Source: an uncultured Bacteroidales bacterium (GTDB lineage Bacteria; Bacteroidota; Bacteroidia; Bacteroidales; UBA932). From it: DNA of 42,283 bases. How positions within the stretch are numbered: the stretch's first letter is position 1; the number at the start of each line of letters is the position of its first letter. Under the pieces are notes generated by a model. It had not been told where the DNA came from. It worked only from the letters and a program-made list of their open reading frames with translations, and searched no databases. The stretch covers positions 74,037-116,319 of the forward strand of contig CALVDR010000007.1 in NCBI GenBank assembly GCA_944326365.1. Direction: 5' to 3'. Below are positions 36,098 to 42,283 of the stretch, piece by piece. A program made the position numbers and the translations under genes.

Positions 36098-36118
36098 CTG
36101 CAGAACTAACTGCGTTTT
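36098..36118 (+). repeat. Intergenic repeat R2 between the RhuM genes
   Basis: Contains CTGCAGAACTAACTGCGTTTT, related to R1 and R3. The upstream flank (TTCAAACTGATTG) is shared with R3, and the downstream flank up to gene 2 is shared with R1. Confidence 0.7.
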
Positions 36119-36177
36119 CGCAGCCAGATGATGTTTGTCCGGTATCCCTTGTTGCCAGCCTGGCCTTCCGGGCGAAA

Positions 36178-36189
36178 TTAAACGTTTAA
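36178..36189. promoter_or_regulatory. 12-bp palindrome upstream of RhuM-PLD gene 2
   Basis: TTAAACGTTTAA, identical to the copy before gene 1 and also 51 bp before the ATG. Its context is part of the duplicated unit, so conservation alone does not prove function. Confidence 0.45.
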
Positions 36190-36240
36190 TCTTTGGAAAA
36201 CTGGAGTGAATTTCAGAACTTTGAAGAAAACAGATTCAAT

Positions 36241-37098
36241 ATGGAGGAACGTGGGGAGATCATAATGTATCAGCCGGATTCGGAGGTGAAGCTTGAAGTC
36301 AGACTCGAAGATGAAACCGTTTGGCTGAACAGACAGCAAATGTCAGTGCTTTTTGGCCGTGACGTTAAGACGATCGGCAAGCATGTACAGAATGCATTGA
36401 AAGAAGAGTTGTCAGGTATTTCAGTTGTCGCAAATTTTGCGACAACTGCAGCGGACGGCAAAATATATAAAGTCCAATATTACAATTTGGATGCGATCTT
36501 GTCTGTCGGCTATCGCGTAAAATCTTATAGGGGTGTTGAATTCAGACGCTGGGCAAGTAAAATTTTGAAAGAGTATCTGCTTAGAGGCTATTCAGTGAAC
36601 CGGCTTCGGGATGTTGAACGTCGGGTTGATGACAGGCTTGCAGAGCATGAACATCGTCTAAACCAGATTGACAGTAAAATCGATTTCTTTGTGCGTACCT
36701 CATTGCCACCGCTCGAAGGTATCTTCTACGACGGGCAGATCTTCGATGCCTATAAATTCGCAGCAGATCTGATAAAGTCGGCCCGGAAGTCCATTCTTCT
36801 GATAGACAATTATGTCGACGAGTCCGTTCTTCTGATGTTCGGAAAGCGTGCGCCTGGCGTGACCGCAGAAATCTATACACAGTCAATAAGCCGTCAGCTC
36901 AGGCAGGATCTGGAAAAGTACAACAGTCAATACGAGCCGGTAGAAATCCGTGTCTATAAAAACAGCCACGACCGCTTTCTGATTATAGACGGCGCGGACG
37001 TATATCACATAGGCGCCTCACTGAAAGACCTCGGTAAGAAAATGTTTGCCTTCTCGAAACTTGCCATCCCTGCCTCATCCATTACCGGATTGCTTTAA
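36241..37098 (+). CDS. RhuM-family DNA-binding protein with PLD-like C-terminal domain, gene 2
   Basis: A 285-residue paralogue of gene 1. The first about 29 residues and everything from about residue 109 onward are nearly identical to gene 1, also at DNA level (36566-37096 against 35530-36060, with about five or six changes, nearly all in the last 80 bases). The part between is strongly diverged: NRQQMSVLFGRDVKTIGKHVQNALKEEL... against TQAQMAMLFQTTPQNVTIHIRSIYKEGEL.... The PLD-like HDRFLIID motif is kept (His243). Together the genes look like one scaffold with two interchangeable DNA-recognition cassettes. The true start is the ATG at 36241. Confidence 0.82.
   Translation: MEERGEIIMYQPDSEVKLEVRLEDETVWLNRQQMSVLFGRDVKTIGKHVQNALKEELSGISVVANFATTAADGKIYKVQYYNLDAILSVGYRVKSYRGVEFRRWASKILKEYLLRGYSVNRLRDVERRVDDRLAEHEHRLNQIDSKIDFFVRTSLPPLEGIFYDGQIFDAYKFAADLIKSARKSILLIDNYVDESVLLMFGKRAPGVTAEIYTQSISRQLRQDLEKYNSQYEPVEIRVYKNSHDRFLIIDGADVYHIGASLKDLGKKMFAFSKLAIPASSITGLL
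36422..36448. repeat. 27-bp perfect palindrome inside the RhuM cassette of gene 2
   Basis: Perfect 13-bp arms (CAGTTGTCGCAAA and its complement) around one central T (36435). It encodes VVANFATT, at the same protein position as the gene 1 palindrome (about residue 62-69). Confidence 0.88.
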
Positions 37099-37131
37099 AG
37101 ATCTGTTCAAACTGATTGTAGTTCTGCATTT

Positions 37132-37154
37132 CCTCGCAGGACTAACTGCGTTTT
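37132..37154 (+). repeat. Intergenic repeat R3 after the RhuM pair
   Basis: TCCTCGCAGGACTAACTGCG followed by TTT, nearly the same as R1. No further RhuM gene follows, so R3 marks the tail of the tandem array. Confidence 0.7.
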
Positions 37155-37218
37155 GCCCAGTACCGGTTTTAGTCCGACATTCTGCTTGAAAGTCTGGAAT
37201 TGAGCTTTTATCAAAAAT

Positions 37219-37259
37219 ATTGCAGGATACTCAAAATGACTTTTTTGAGTATCCTGCAA
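37219..37259. terminator. Bidirectional hairpin between the RhuM pair and the acyl-CoA dehydrogenase gene
   Basis: Perfect 17-bp stem (TTGCAGGATACTCAAAA with its complement) between convergent transcripts. On the minus strand it is followed by TATTTTTGAT, a weak T-tract. Confidence 0.7.
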
Positions 37260-37316
37260 CAATATTGGCGTGAGCCATCAACCCATCACCTTATTTGGCG
37301 ATGCGACAGCACATTG

Positions 37317-39023
37317 TTATTTGCGGTAGCAGGCCTGGTCATCCTTGTTGAAGTTCGCGATGAAGGCGTTGTGCTTCTCAACTTCGGCCTCGGCGTAGTT
37401 CAGGTAAACCTTGGCGGACTCGGTAAACATTTCCGGAGCACGGGTCGCATCCTGGATGATCAGGTGAGACATTACGCACACTGCAGCCATTTCGTAGAGA
37501 CGGCGGGCCATCAGGTCGAGGAATTCCTGGTCAGCGGCATCCTTCACCAGATTCGTGCAAGCCTCGAACTTGTCAGCCATGACTTTCACACGCTCCAGCA
37601 GAGGCTTCATCTCCTCTGAACAAGCCACCTGCTCGTAGTCGCGCAACGTAGCCAGATATGAACCGTTCGTCACATAGCGGATGGCAGCCACTGTCTGCAG
37701 CTGTGTAGTACCCTCATAAATACTGGTGATACGTGCGTCACGATAGATACGCTGGCAGGCATATTCCAACATGAAGCCGCTTCCTCCATGCACCTGGATG
37801 CAGTCGTAGGCATTCTGGTTCGCATACTCTGAGTTCATACCCTTGGCCAGCGGAGTGAAAGCGTCAGCCAGCCTTGCGTATTTCTTCTGCTCCTGTCTTT
37901 CTTCCGGAGTCAGTTTGCGCTCGCGTGCGATGTCGTCCAGAGCCTTGTAGATGTCCACATAGCGCGAAGTCTGGTACAACAGGGCGCGGCCGGCATCCAG
38001 TTTGGCCTTGATGGTGGACAGCATGTCATACACTGCAGGGAACTCGATGATGGCCTTGCCGAACTGCTTGCGGTCCTTTGCGTATGCCAGAGCCTCGTTG
38101 TATGCAGCCTGGCTCAGGCCCACACTCTGCGCGGCAATACCCAGACGCGCTCCGTTCATCAGCGCCATCACATATTTGATGAGACCCAGACGGCGCTCTC
38201 CGCAAAGCTCTGCTTTCGCGTTCTTGAACACCAGTTCGCATGTAGGGGAGCCGTGGATACCGAGCTTGTTCTCGATACGGCGCACATTCACGCCGCCGTC
38301 CCTCTTGTCGTAGATGAACATGGAAAGTCCACGCCCGTCTTTCGTACCCTCCTCTGAACGCGCCAGAACCAGATGCAGGTCTGCATCACCGTTGGTGATG
38401 AAACGTTTTACACCGTTCAGTCTCCAACAGTTCTCCGCCTCATCGAATGTAGCCTTGAGCATCACGCTCTGCAGGTCGGAGCCGGCATCAGGCTCGGTCA
38501 GGTCCATGGACATGGTCTCGCCTGCGCAGATACGCGGGATGAAACGGCTGTGCTGGTCCTCGTTTCCGAATTCATAGAGTGTTTCGATGCAGTCCTGGAG
38601 TGACCAGATATTGCTGAAGCCGGCATCGGCTGAAGCCACGATTTCGGCGCACATGGTATAAGGCGTGATAGGGAAGTTCAGACCTCCGAAACGGCGCGGC
38701 ATGGTCATGCCGTTCAGTCCTGCCTTCACCATGGCATCCATGTTCACCTTGGTGCCGCTGGCATATTCCACGCGGCCGTTGGCACAGTGAGGGCCTTCGA
38801 GATCCACGCTTTCCGCATTGGCGGCTATGACTTCTCCGGTGATCTCTCCTGTGATTTCCAGGACCTTGTCATAAGAATCGATGGCATCTGCATAGTCCTG
38901 CGGTGCATAGTCGAACTCGTCCTTGTCCCTGTAGTTCCGCTCCTTGAGCTCGCAGATGCGCTCCATCATCGGATTGTTCAGATGATAGCGCAGTTCAGGG
39001 TGTTCTGTATAGAAATTTGCCAT
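37317..39023 (-). CDS. Acyl-CoA dehydrogenase
   Basis: A 568-residue flavoprotein that introduces a double bond into an acyl-CoA and passes electrons to ETF. The family motifs are present: TEPDAGSD, FITNGDADLHLVLAR, and IYEGTTQLQTVAAIRYV, which contains the usual catalytic Glu region. It is longer than the standard 380-400 residues because of a C-terminal helical extension (about 450-568), as in the long acyl-CoA dehydrogenases common in Bacteroidota. It lies one base after etfA in the same operon. The substrate is not deducible. Confidence 0.93.
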   Translation of the reverse strand: MANFYTEHPELRYHLNNPMMERICELKERNYRDKDEFDYAPQDYADAIDSYDKVLEITGEITGEVIAANAESVDLEGPHCANGRVEYASGTKVNMDAMVKAGLNGMTMPRRFGGLNFPITPYTMCAEIVASADAGFSNIWSLQDCIETLYEFGNEDQHSRFIPRICAGETMSMDLTEPDAGSDLQSVMLKATFDEAENCWRLNGVKRFITNGDADLHLVLARSEEGTKDGRGLSMFIYDKRDGGVNVRRIENKLGIHGSPTCELVFKNAKAELCGERRLGLIKYVMALMNGARLGIAAQSVGLSQAAYNEALAYAKDRKQFGKAIIEFPAVYDMLSTIKAKLDAGRALLYQTSRYVDIYKALDDIARERKLTPEERQEQKKYARLADAFTPLAKGMNSEYANQNAYDCIQVHGGSGFMLEYACQRIYRDARITSIYEGTTQLQTVAAIRYVTNGSYLATLRDYEQVACSEEMKPLLERVKVMADKFEACTNLVKDAADQEFLDLMARRLYEMAAVCVMSHLIIQDATRAPEMFTESAKVYLNYAEAEVEKHNAFIANFNKDDQACYRK

Positions 39024-39024
39024 A

Positions 39025-40044
39025 TTATTTGCTGTGTGATTTATAGTACTTGATCATCTTTGGGATTACCTCTTCTACAGTGCCGTTGATGACATAGTCG
39101 GCGATGGTGTTGATAGGAGCATTCTCGTCATTGTTTATGGAAATGATGATGCTGCTCTCCTGCATGCCGGCGATGTGCTGGATCTGTCCGCTGATACCGC
39201 AGGCAATGTAGAGTTTCGGACGTACGGTCACGCCTGTTTGGCCGATCTGTCTGTCATGGTCAGCGAATCCGGCATCCACGGCTGCACGGCTGGCTCCGAC
39301 TTCCGCATGAAGTTCTTTCGCCAGTTCGAAAAGCATGTCGAAACCTTCCTTGGATCCCATTCCGTAGCCGCCGGCCACTACGATCGATGCGCCTTTGAGA
39401 TTGTGTTTGGCCTTTTCCACATGGCGGTCGATTACCTTGACCACATAGTCGGTCTCAGGTACATATTTGGCTACATCGTGGCGGATAACTTCTCCCTTGT
39501 ATTCCGGATCCAAGATCTCTTTCTTCATCACGCCTTCGCGTACGGTAGCCATCTGAGGACGGTGTTCAGGATTCACGATAGTCGCCACGATATTGCCTCC
39601 GAAGGCAGGCCTGATCTGGTAGAGCAGGTCCTTGTACACTTTCCCGGCTTTCTTGTCCTCATGATCTCCGATTTCGAGAGCCGTACAATCTGCGGTCAGA
39701 CCGCTGGTCAGGGCTGAAGATACGCGCGGACCGAGGTCGCGGCCGATGACAGTGGCCCCCATCAGGCAGATCTGCGGCTTCTCTTCCTTGAACAGGTTGA
39801 TAAGGATGGATGAATGGGGCAGGGAAGTGTATGGGAAAAGCCCCTCTGCATCGAAAACATGAAGCTTGTCCACACCGAAAGGCAGCACTTGCTTCTCTAT
39901 GCCTTCGAGATTGTGGCCTGCGGCAATGGCTTCCAGCTGACATCCCAGCTGATTGGCCAGTTTGCGGCCCTTGGTCAGCAGTTCGAGGCTGACATCGGCA
40001 ACGGTCGTGCCTTCTATTTCAAGATATACGAATACGTTGTTCAT
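39025..40044 (-). CDS. etfA: Electron transfer flavoprotein alpha subunit
   Basis: A 339-residue subunit that binds FAD and accepts electrons from the acyl-CoA dehydrogenase. The C-terminal FAD-binding domain is clear: VVAGGYGMGSKEGFD, GQTGVTVRPKLYIACGISG and IQHIAGMQES...INNDENAPI. It starts 10 bp after etfB, and the acyl-CoA dehydrogenase gene follows after one base. Confidence 0.96.
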   Translation of the reverse strand: MNNVFVYLEIEGTTVADVSLELLTKGRKLANQLGCQLEAIAAGHNLEGIEKQVLPFGVDKLHVFDAEGLFPYTSLPHSSILINLFKEEKPQICLMGATVIGRDLGPRVSSALTSGLTADCTALEIGDHEDKKAGKVYKDLLYQIRPAFGGNIVATIVNPEHRPQMATVREGVMKKEILDPEYKGEVIRHDVAKYVPETDYVVKVIDRHVEKAKHNLKGASIVVAGGYGMGSKEGFDMLFELAKELHAEVGASRAAVDAGFADHDRQIGQTGVTVRPKLYIACGISGQIQHIAGMQESSIIISINNDENAPINTIADYVINGTVEEVIPKMIKYYKSHSK

Positions 40045-40054
40045 GACTTCTCTC

Positions 40055-40948
40055 TTATCCTATCGTATGGTTTGCTAAAAGTTCTGTAATCAGGCTTTCC
40101 ACATCCTGGTCGCTGCCTGTCAGCGTCTTGCTTTCCTTTGCCTGGAAAGAAATATTCTGGATGGTCTTCACCTTGGTAGGGGAGCCGCTCAGACCGCACT
40201 GCTCAAGGTCTGCATTCACGTCTGCTGTGCTCCATTCGGTGATGTTCAGGTACGGACGCTCGTCATAAAGCCCGGCGTAAGGAAGCTCTGCCCCTTCTTT
40301 CGTGATGGCTGCCTTTTCCTGTGCACCCATGGCTCTCTTGTATTTCTGGACCAGTTTGGCATTTCTTGGACGGCAAGGTGCTGCGCTTCCGTTGACCGTT
40401 ATCACCAGCGGGAGAGGAGCTTCGACTGTCTCCACGCCGCCGTCGATATGACGCTTGATCACGACTCTCTTCGCTTCTTCATCCACGCTGAGAATCTCCT
40501 CAGCATATGTTACCTGTGCCAGTCCCAGTTTTTCAGCCACCTGCGGACCCACCTGGGCGGTATCTCCGTCGATAGCCTGACGTCCGCCGATGATGAGGTC
40601 ATATTCGCCGATTTTCCGGATGGCTGTAGCCAATGCGTATGAGGTAGCCAAGGTGTCGGCTCCTGCAAAAGCCCTGTCAGTCAGCAGATAGCCTCCGTCA
40701 GCTCCGCGGTACAGTCCCTCGCGGATGATTTCGGCGGCCCTGCCAGGTCCCATGGTCAGCATGGTCACGGTAGAGCCTGGATGCGTCTCTTTCAACTTCA
40801 GAGCCTGCTCCAGTGCATTCAGGTCTTCAGGGTTGAAGATAGCAGGAAGAGCCGCACGGTTTATGGTACCTTCGGCTGTCATGGCATCCTTCCCGACATT
40901 CCGTGTGTCGGGAACCTGTTTTGCCAATACTACGATTTTCAAACTCAT
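40055..40948 (-). CDS. etfB: Electron transfer flavoprotein beta subunit
   Basis: A 297-residue partner of EtfA, first gene of the operon. Typical sequences: KIVVLAKQVPDTRNVGKDAM at the N-terminus, GADGGYLLTDRAFAGADTLATSYALA, and GRQAIDGDTAQVGPQVAEKLG, which forms the AMP/FAD-binding part. It is somewhat longer than the classic about 255 residues, as in many anaerobes where ETF can take part in electron bifurcation; bifurcation here is only a possibility. Confidence 0.96.
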   Translation of the reverse strand: MSLKIVVLAKQVPDTRNVGKDAMTAEGTINRAALPAIFNPEDLNALEQALKLKETHPGSTVTMLTMGPGRAAEIIREGLYRGADGGYLLTDRAFAGADTLATSYALATAIRKIGEYDLIIGGRQAIDGDTAQVGPQVAEKLGLAQVTYAEEILSVDEEAKRVVIKRHIDGGVETVEAPLPLVITVNGSAAPCRPRNAKLVQKYKRAMGAQEKAAITKEGAELPYAGLYDERPYLNITEWSTADVNADLEQCGLSGSPTKVKTIQNISFQAKESKTLTGSDQDVESLITELLANHTIG

Positions 40949-40985
40949 GTTCTAAAATTTATTTTATGATAATTATTGTCAATTC

Positions 40986-41002
40986 ATTGTCCTCCGGACA
41001 AT
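40986..41002. promoter_or_regulatory. Inverted repeat in the etfB leader
   Basis: ATTGTCC-TCC-GGACAAT, 7-bp arms with a 3-bp centre, between the -7 box at 41020 and the etfB start. It could be an operator or an RNA hairpin. Confidence 0.4.
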
Positions 41003-41019
41003 TTGAAATCCCAATCCTG

Positions 41020-41027
41020 CAAAAATA
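41020..41027 (-). promoter_or_regulatory. -7 box for the etfB-etfA-acyl-CoA dehydrogenase operon
   Basis: On the minus strand this reads TATTTTTG, matching TAnnTTTG, 71 bp before the etfB ATG. No matching -33 element is seen. The rest of the gene-free stretch 40949-41209 shows nothing I can name. Confidence 0.5.
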
Positions 41028-41209
41028 CTAAAAATTCAGAATTTTAAAAAGCGGAGCCTCGAAATGCGGGGAAATGCGGGAATTCCATCATTCTCTATAT
41101 TGCATGCAAATATAGTTTCAAGAACTCTTTTTACAAGATGAATAGATGAAAAAAAGTTCATGATACCGACGCCCCTCCGCATCATCGACCCGATATAGGA
41201 CTGCAGCCC

Positions 41210-41662
41210 TCATGTCCCGCCTGTCCCCTCACATGGACAGACGGGACACCCGGGACATTTATTTTCATTTTCAAATAAATTTTCCACGCCACGATAAACC
41301 CGTAACTTTGTCACTCGGAATTTTTTGCAAAATTTCCGAGTGATTTTAAGCATATTGATGATGTCGCCGTTCCTGTCCACCTGCACGAACTCGCCGCCCT
41401 CCTGCTGTTTGGCAGTAAGTTCCATTATCAGACTGTTATATGCTGATACCTTGTCGCTTATGAGTTTGACAATGGCTTCTCTGTCCGGACACGCTTTCTT
41501 CGGCTGATTCTTCTTGAAGTCCCAGTCCTTTTCCTTGACGGAGATTCCCAATGAGACATACTTTCTCTTTCCGGATTTGGTTAATCGAAGCATAATCGGG
41601 AAAGTGTTGTCCTTTTTTGGACGATAATTTAAGCAAATCGCTTCTACAGAAATAGTTAACAT
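41210..41662 (-). pseudogene. Truncated tyrosine recombinase (integrase N-terminal remnant)
   Basis: Residues about 1-92 resemble the N-terminal arm-type DNA-binding domain of Bacteroidota phage and transposon integrases (ICLNYRPKKDNTFPIMLRLTKSGKRKYVSLGISVKEKDWDFKKNQPK). After about residue 92 the reading frame no longer looks like an integrase, and the catalytic domain (Arg, HxxR, Tyr) is absent. The end CPGCPVCPCEGTGGT comes from a GGGACA-like repetitive stretch. It lies beside a tRNA 3'-end duplication, so it is probably the leftover of an integrated element. The start ATG is shared with the end of the second 212-bp element. Confidence 0.7.
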
Positions 41663-41873
41663 AACGTGAGTTCGATGAAAAGAACGTAGTGAATTTCAGA
41701 GAACTACCTCTTTTAGAGGATTCGTAAAACGAATCCGTGGGTAAGTCCTCCCCTCGATAGGGGAGGATTTAGGTGGGGTGACACGTAAAATGAAGGGAGA
41801 TTTCGAAGAAATCGTAACGTCAGTTCGACGAAGTCTCTGGTACTGAGTAGAATAATTCGTCGAACTGACGTTA
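41662..41873. mobile_element. 212-bp miniature inverted-repeat element, copy 2
   Basis: Same length and orientation as the copy at 4025-4236, with about 15 mismatches. The flanks are ACA at 41659-41661 and ACA at 41874-41876, again a 3-bp target duplication. Removing the element and one ACA restores an ATG followed in frame by the integrase remnant, which confirms the borders. Confidence 0.8.
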
Positions 41874-41949
41874 ACATAAGAATTTTACTAACATATCTGC
41901 TAACATGAATCCGTCAGAAGCCTACAAAACAGCCGGATTTCAGCATAAC

Positions 41950-41979
41950 AAAAAAGCAGTCACATCTCTGTAACTGCTT
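41950..41979 (-). terminator. Minus-strand terminator beyond the distal tRNA-end repeat
   Basis: On the minus strand: AAGCAGT...ACTGCTT stem followed by TTTTT. It lies just after the 17-bp copy of the tRNA 3' end at 42000-42016, as if this had once been the native downstream region of a tRNA gene. Confidence 0.65.
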
Positions 41980-41999
41980 GAAATTCAATTATTTAACCT

Positions 42000-42016
42000 G
42001 TGATCCGGTTGGGATT
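42000..42016. repeat. Putative attachment-site half (copy of tRNA-Arg 3' end)
   Basis: GTGATCCGGTTGGGATT, identical to 42201-42217, which lies in the 3' end of the tRNA-Arg gene. The match stops in the T-arm, so this is not a second tRNA. A direct repeat of a tRNA 3' end is what tyrosine recombinases leave on integration. Confidence 0.7.
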
Positions 42017-42159
42017 AAGCCACTGCGTAGCTTTTTCCCTGCCCTTGCGCCACGGGCGATCTTACATGAGCATCGCAGAATGTGCCAGGCTGCGCCTGCC
42101 CTTTTCATGCCGTGCCTTCCAGTCCCTGAGCAAGCTCCGGTCCTGTCCGTTACGGTACG
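42017..42159. other. Non-coding spacer between the two tRNA-end repeats
   Basis: About 143 bp without a convincing ORF on either strand or a recognisable RNA. It may be the residue of a deleted island. Confidence 0.4.
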
Positions 42160-42184
42160 AAAAACGCCTGACCAGAGTCAGGCG
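42160..42184 (-). terminator. Terminator of tRNA-Arg
   Basis: On the minus strand: CGCCTGAC...GTCAGGCG stem followed by TTTTT, 18 bp downstream of the tRNA 3' end. Confidence 0.85.
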
Positions 42185-42200
42185 CATTCTGCTTTTTTAT

Positions 42201-42217
42201 GTGATCCGGTTGGGATT
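42201..42217. repeat. Putative attachment-site half inside tRNA-Arg
   Basis: GTGATCCGGTTGGGATT. On the minus strand it covers the 3' side of the T-stem, the 3' acceptor strand, the discriminator A and one further base. Confidence 0.7.
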
Positions 42218-42275
42218 CGAACCCAAGACCCACAGCTTAGAAGGCTGTTGCTCTATCCAGCTGAGCTACCGGACC
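42202..42275 (-). tRNA. tRNA-Arg (anticodon UCU)
   Basis: 74 nt with a full cloverleaf on the minus strand: acceptor GGTCCGG/CCGGATC (one G-U pair), D-arm GCTCAGCTGGATAGAGC, anticodon loop CTTCTAA giving UCU, T-arm TTGGG-TTCGAAT-CCCAA, discriminator A. CCA is not encoded. Confidence 0.95.
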
Positions 42276-42283
42276 GGCCTTTA

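Noticed and set aside
35048..37154. Integron cassette array with attC-like repeats around the RhuM genes
   Set aside because: The repeats are short, lack the paired core sites of attC, and the two genes are copies of one another rather than unrelated cassettes; no integron integrase is present.
42000..42016. A second tRNA gene
   Set aside because: Only the 3'-terminal 17 bases match; the D-arm and anticodon arm are absent.

Overview
This window is a piece of a Bacteroidota chromosome, most likely a gut- or rumen-type member of the Bacteroidales. The evidence is a SusC/SusD pair, a periplasm-spanning hybrid two-component sensor, several -7 boxes of the TAnnTTTG type instead of sigma70 promoters, and a lack of obvious Shine-Dalgarno sites. 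The species cannot be read from the sequence.

Layout. 3-5917 is housekeeping: the 3' part of leuS, two tandem YitT-type membrane proteins, a small membrane-tethered AraC-type regulator, and ettA, whose leader carries a 212-bp miniature inverted-repeat element. 6016-13588 holds intracellular uronate catabolism: uxaC diverges from uxaB-uxaA, followed by kduI-kduD and a DUF4861 lipoprotein. 13787-34858 is a pectin utilisation locus: a GH28 polygalacturonase, a CE12-CE8 two-domain esterase, a 1435-residue hybrid two-component regulator, a GH105-PL1 fusion, a second PL1 lipoprotein, SusC, SusD and a large multidomain surface glycan-binding lipoprotein. 35193-37098 is a tandem pair of RhuM-family proteins with a PLD-like C-terminus. 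37317-40948 (minus strand) is an etfB-etfA-acyl-CoA dehydrogenase operon. 40949-42283 is the scar of an integrated element at a tRNA-Arg(UCU) gene: a truncated tyrosine-recombinase gene, a second copy of the 212-bp element, a 17-bp repeat of the tRNA 3' end, and the tRNA itself.

How the genes fit together (inferred from families). The esterases remove methyl and acetyl groups from pectin. The PL1 lyases and GH28 cut the polygalacturonan. SusC/SusD and the binding lipoprotein capture and import oligomers. GH105 releases the unsaturated end residue. KduI and KduD turn that residue into 2-keto-3-deoxygluconate (KDG), and UxaC, UxaB and UxaA turn saturated galacturonate into the same KDG. KDG kinase and KDPG aldolase are not in the window. 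The hybrid regulator overlaps the GH105-PL1 gene and probably controls the locus.

Most interesting signals: (1) the two RhuM-PLD genes are almost identical except for a swapped DNA-binding cassette, and each cassette contains its own 25-27 bp palindrome at the same place inside the gene; (2) two non-autonomous 212-bp elements with terminal inverted repeats and 3-bp target duplications, one forming the ettA leader and one inserted inside a start codon that it regenerates; (3) a nine-G run inside the pectin sensor gene; (4) twin 59-bp multi-hairpin repeats between the two lyase genes.
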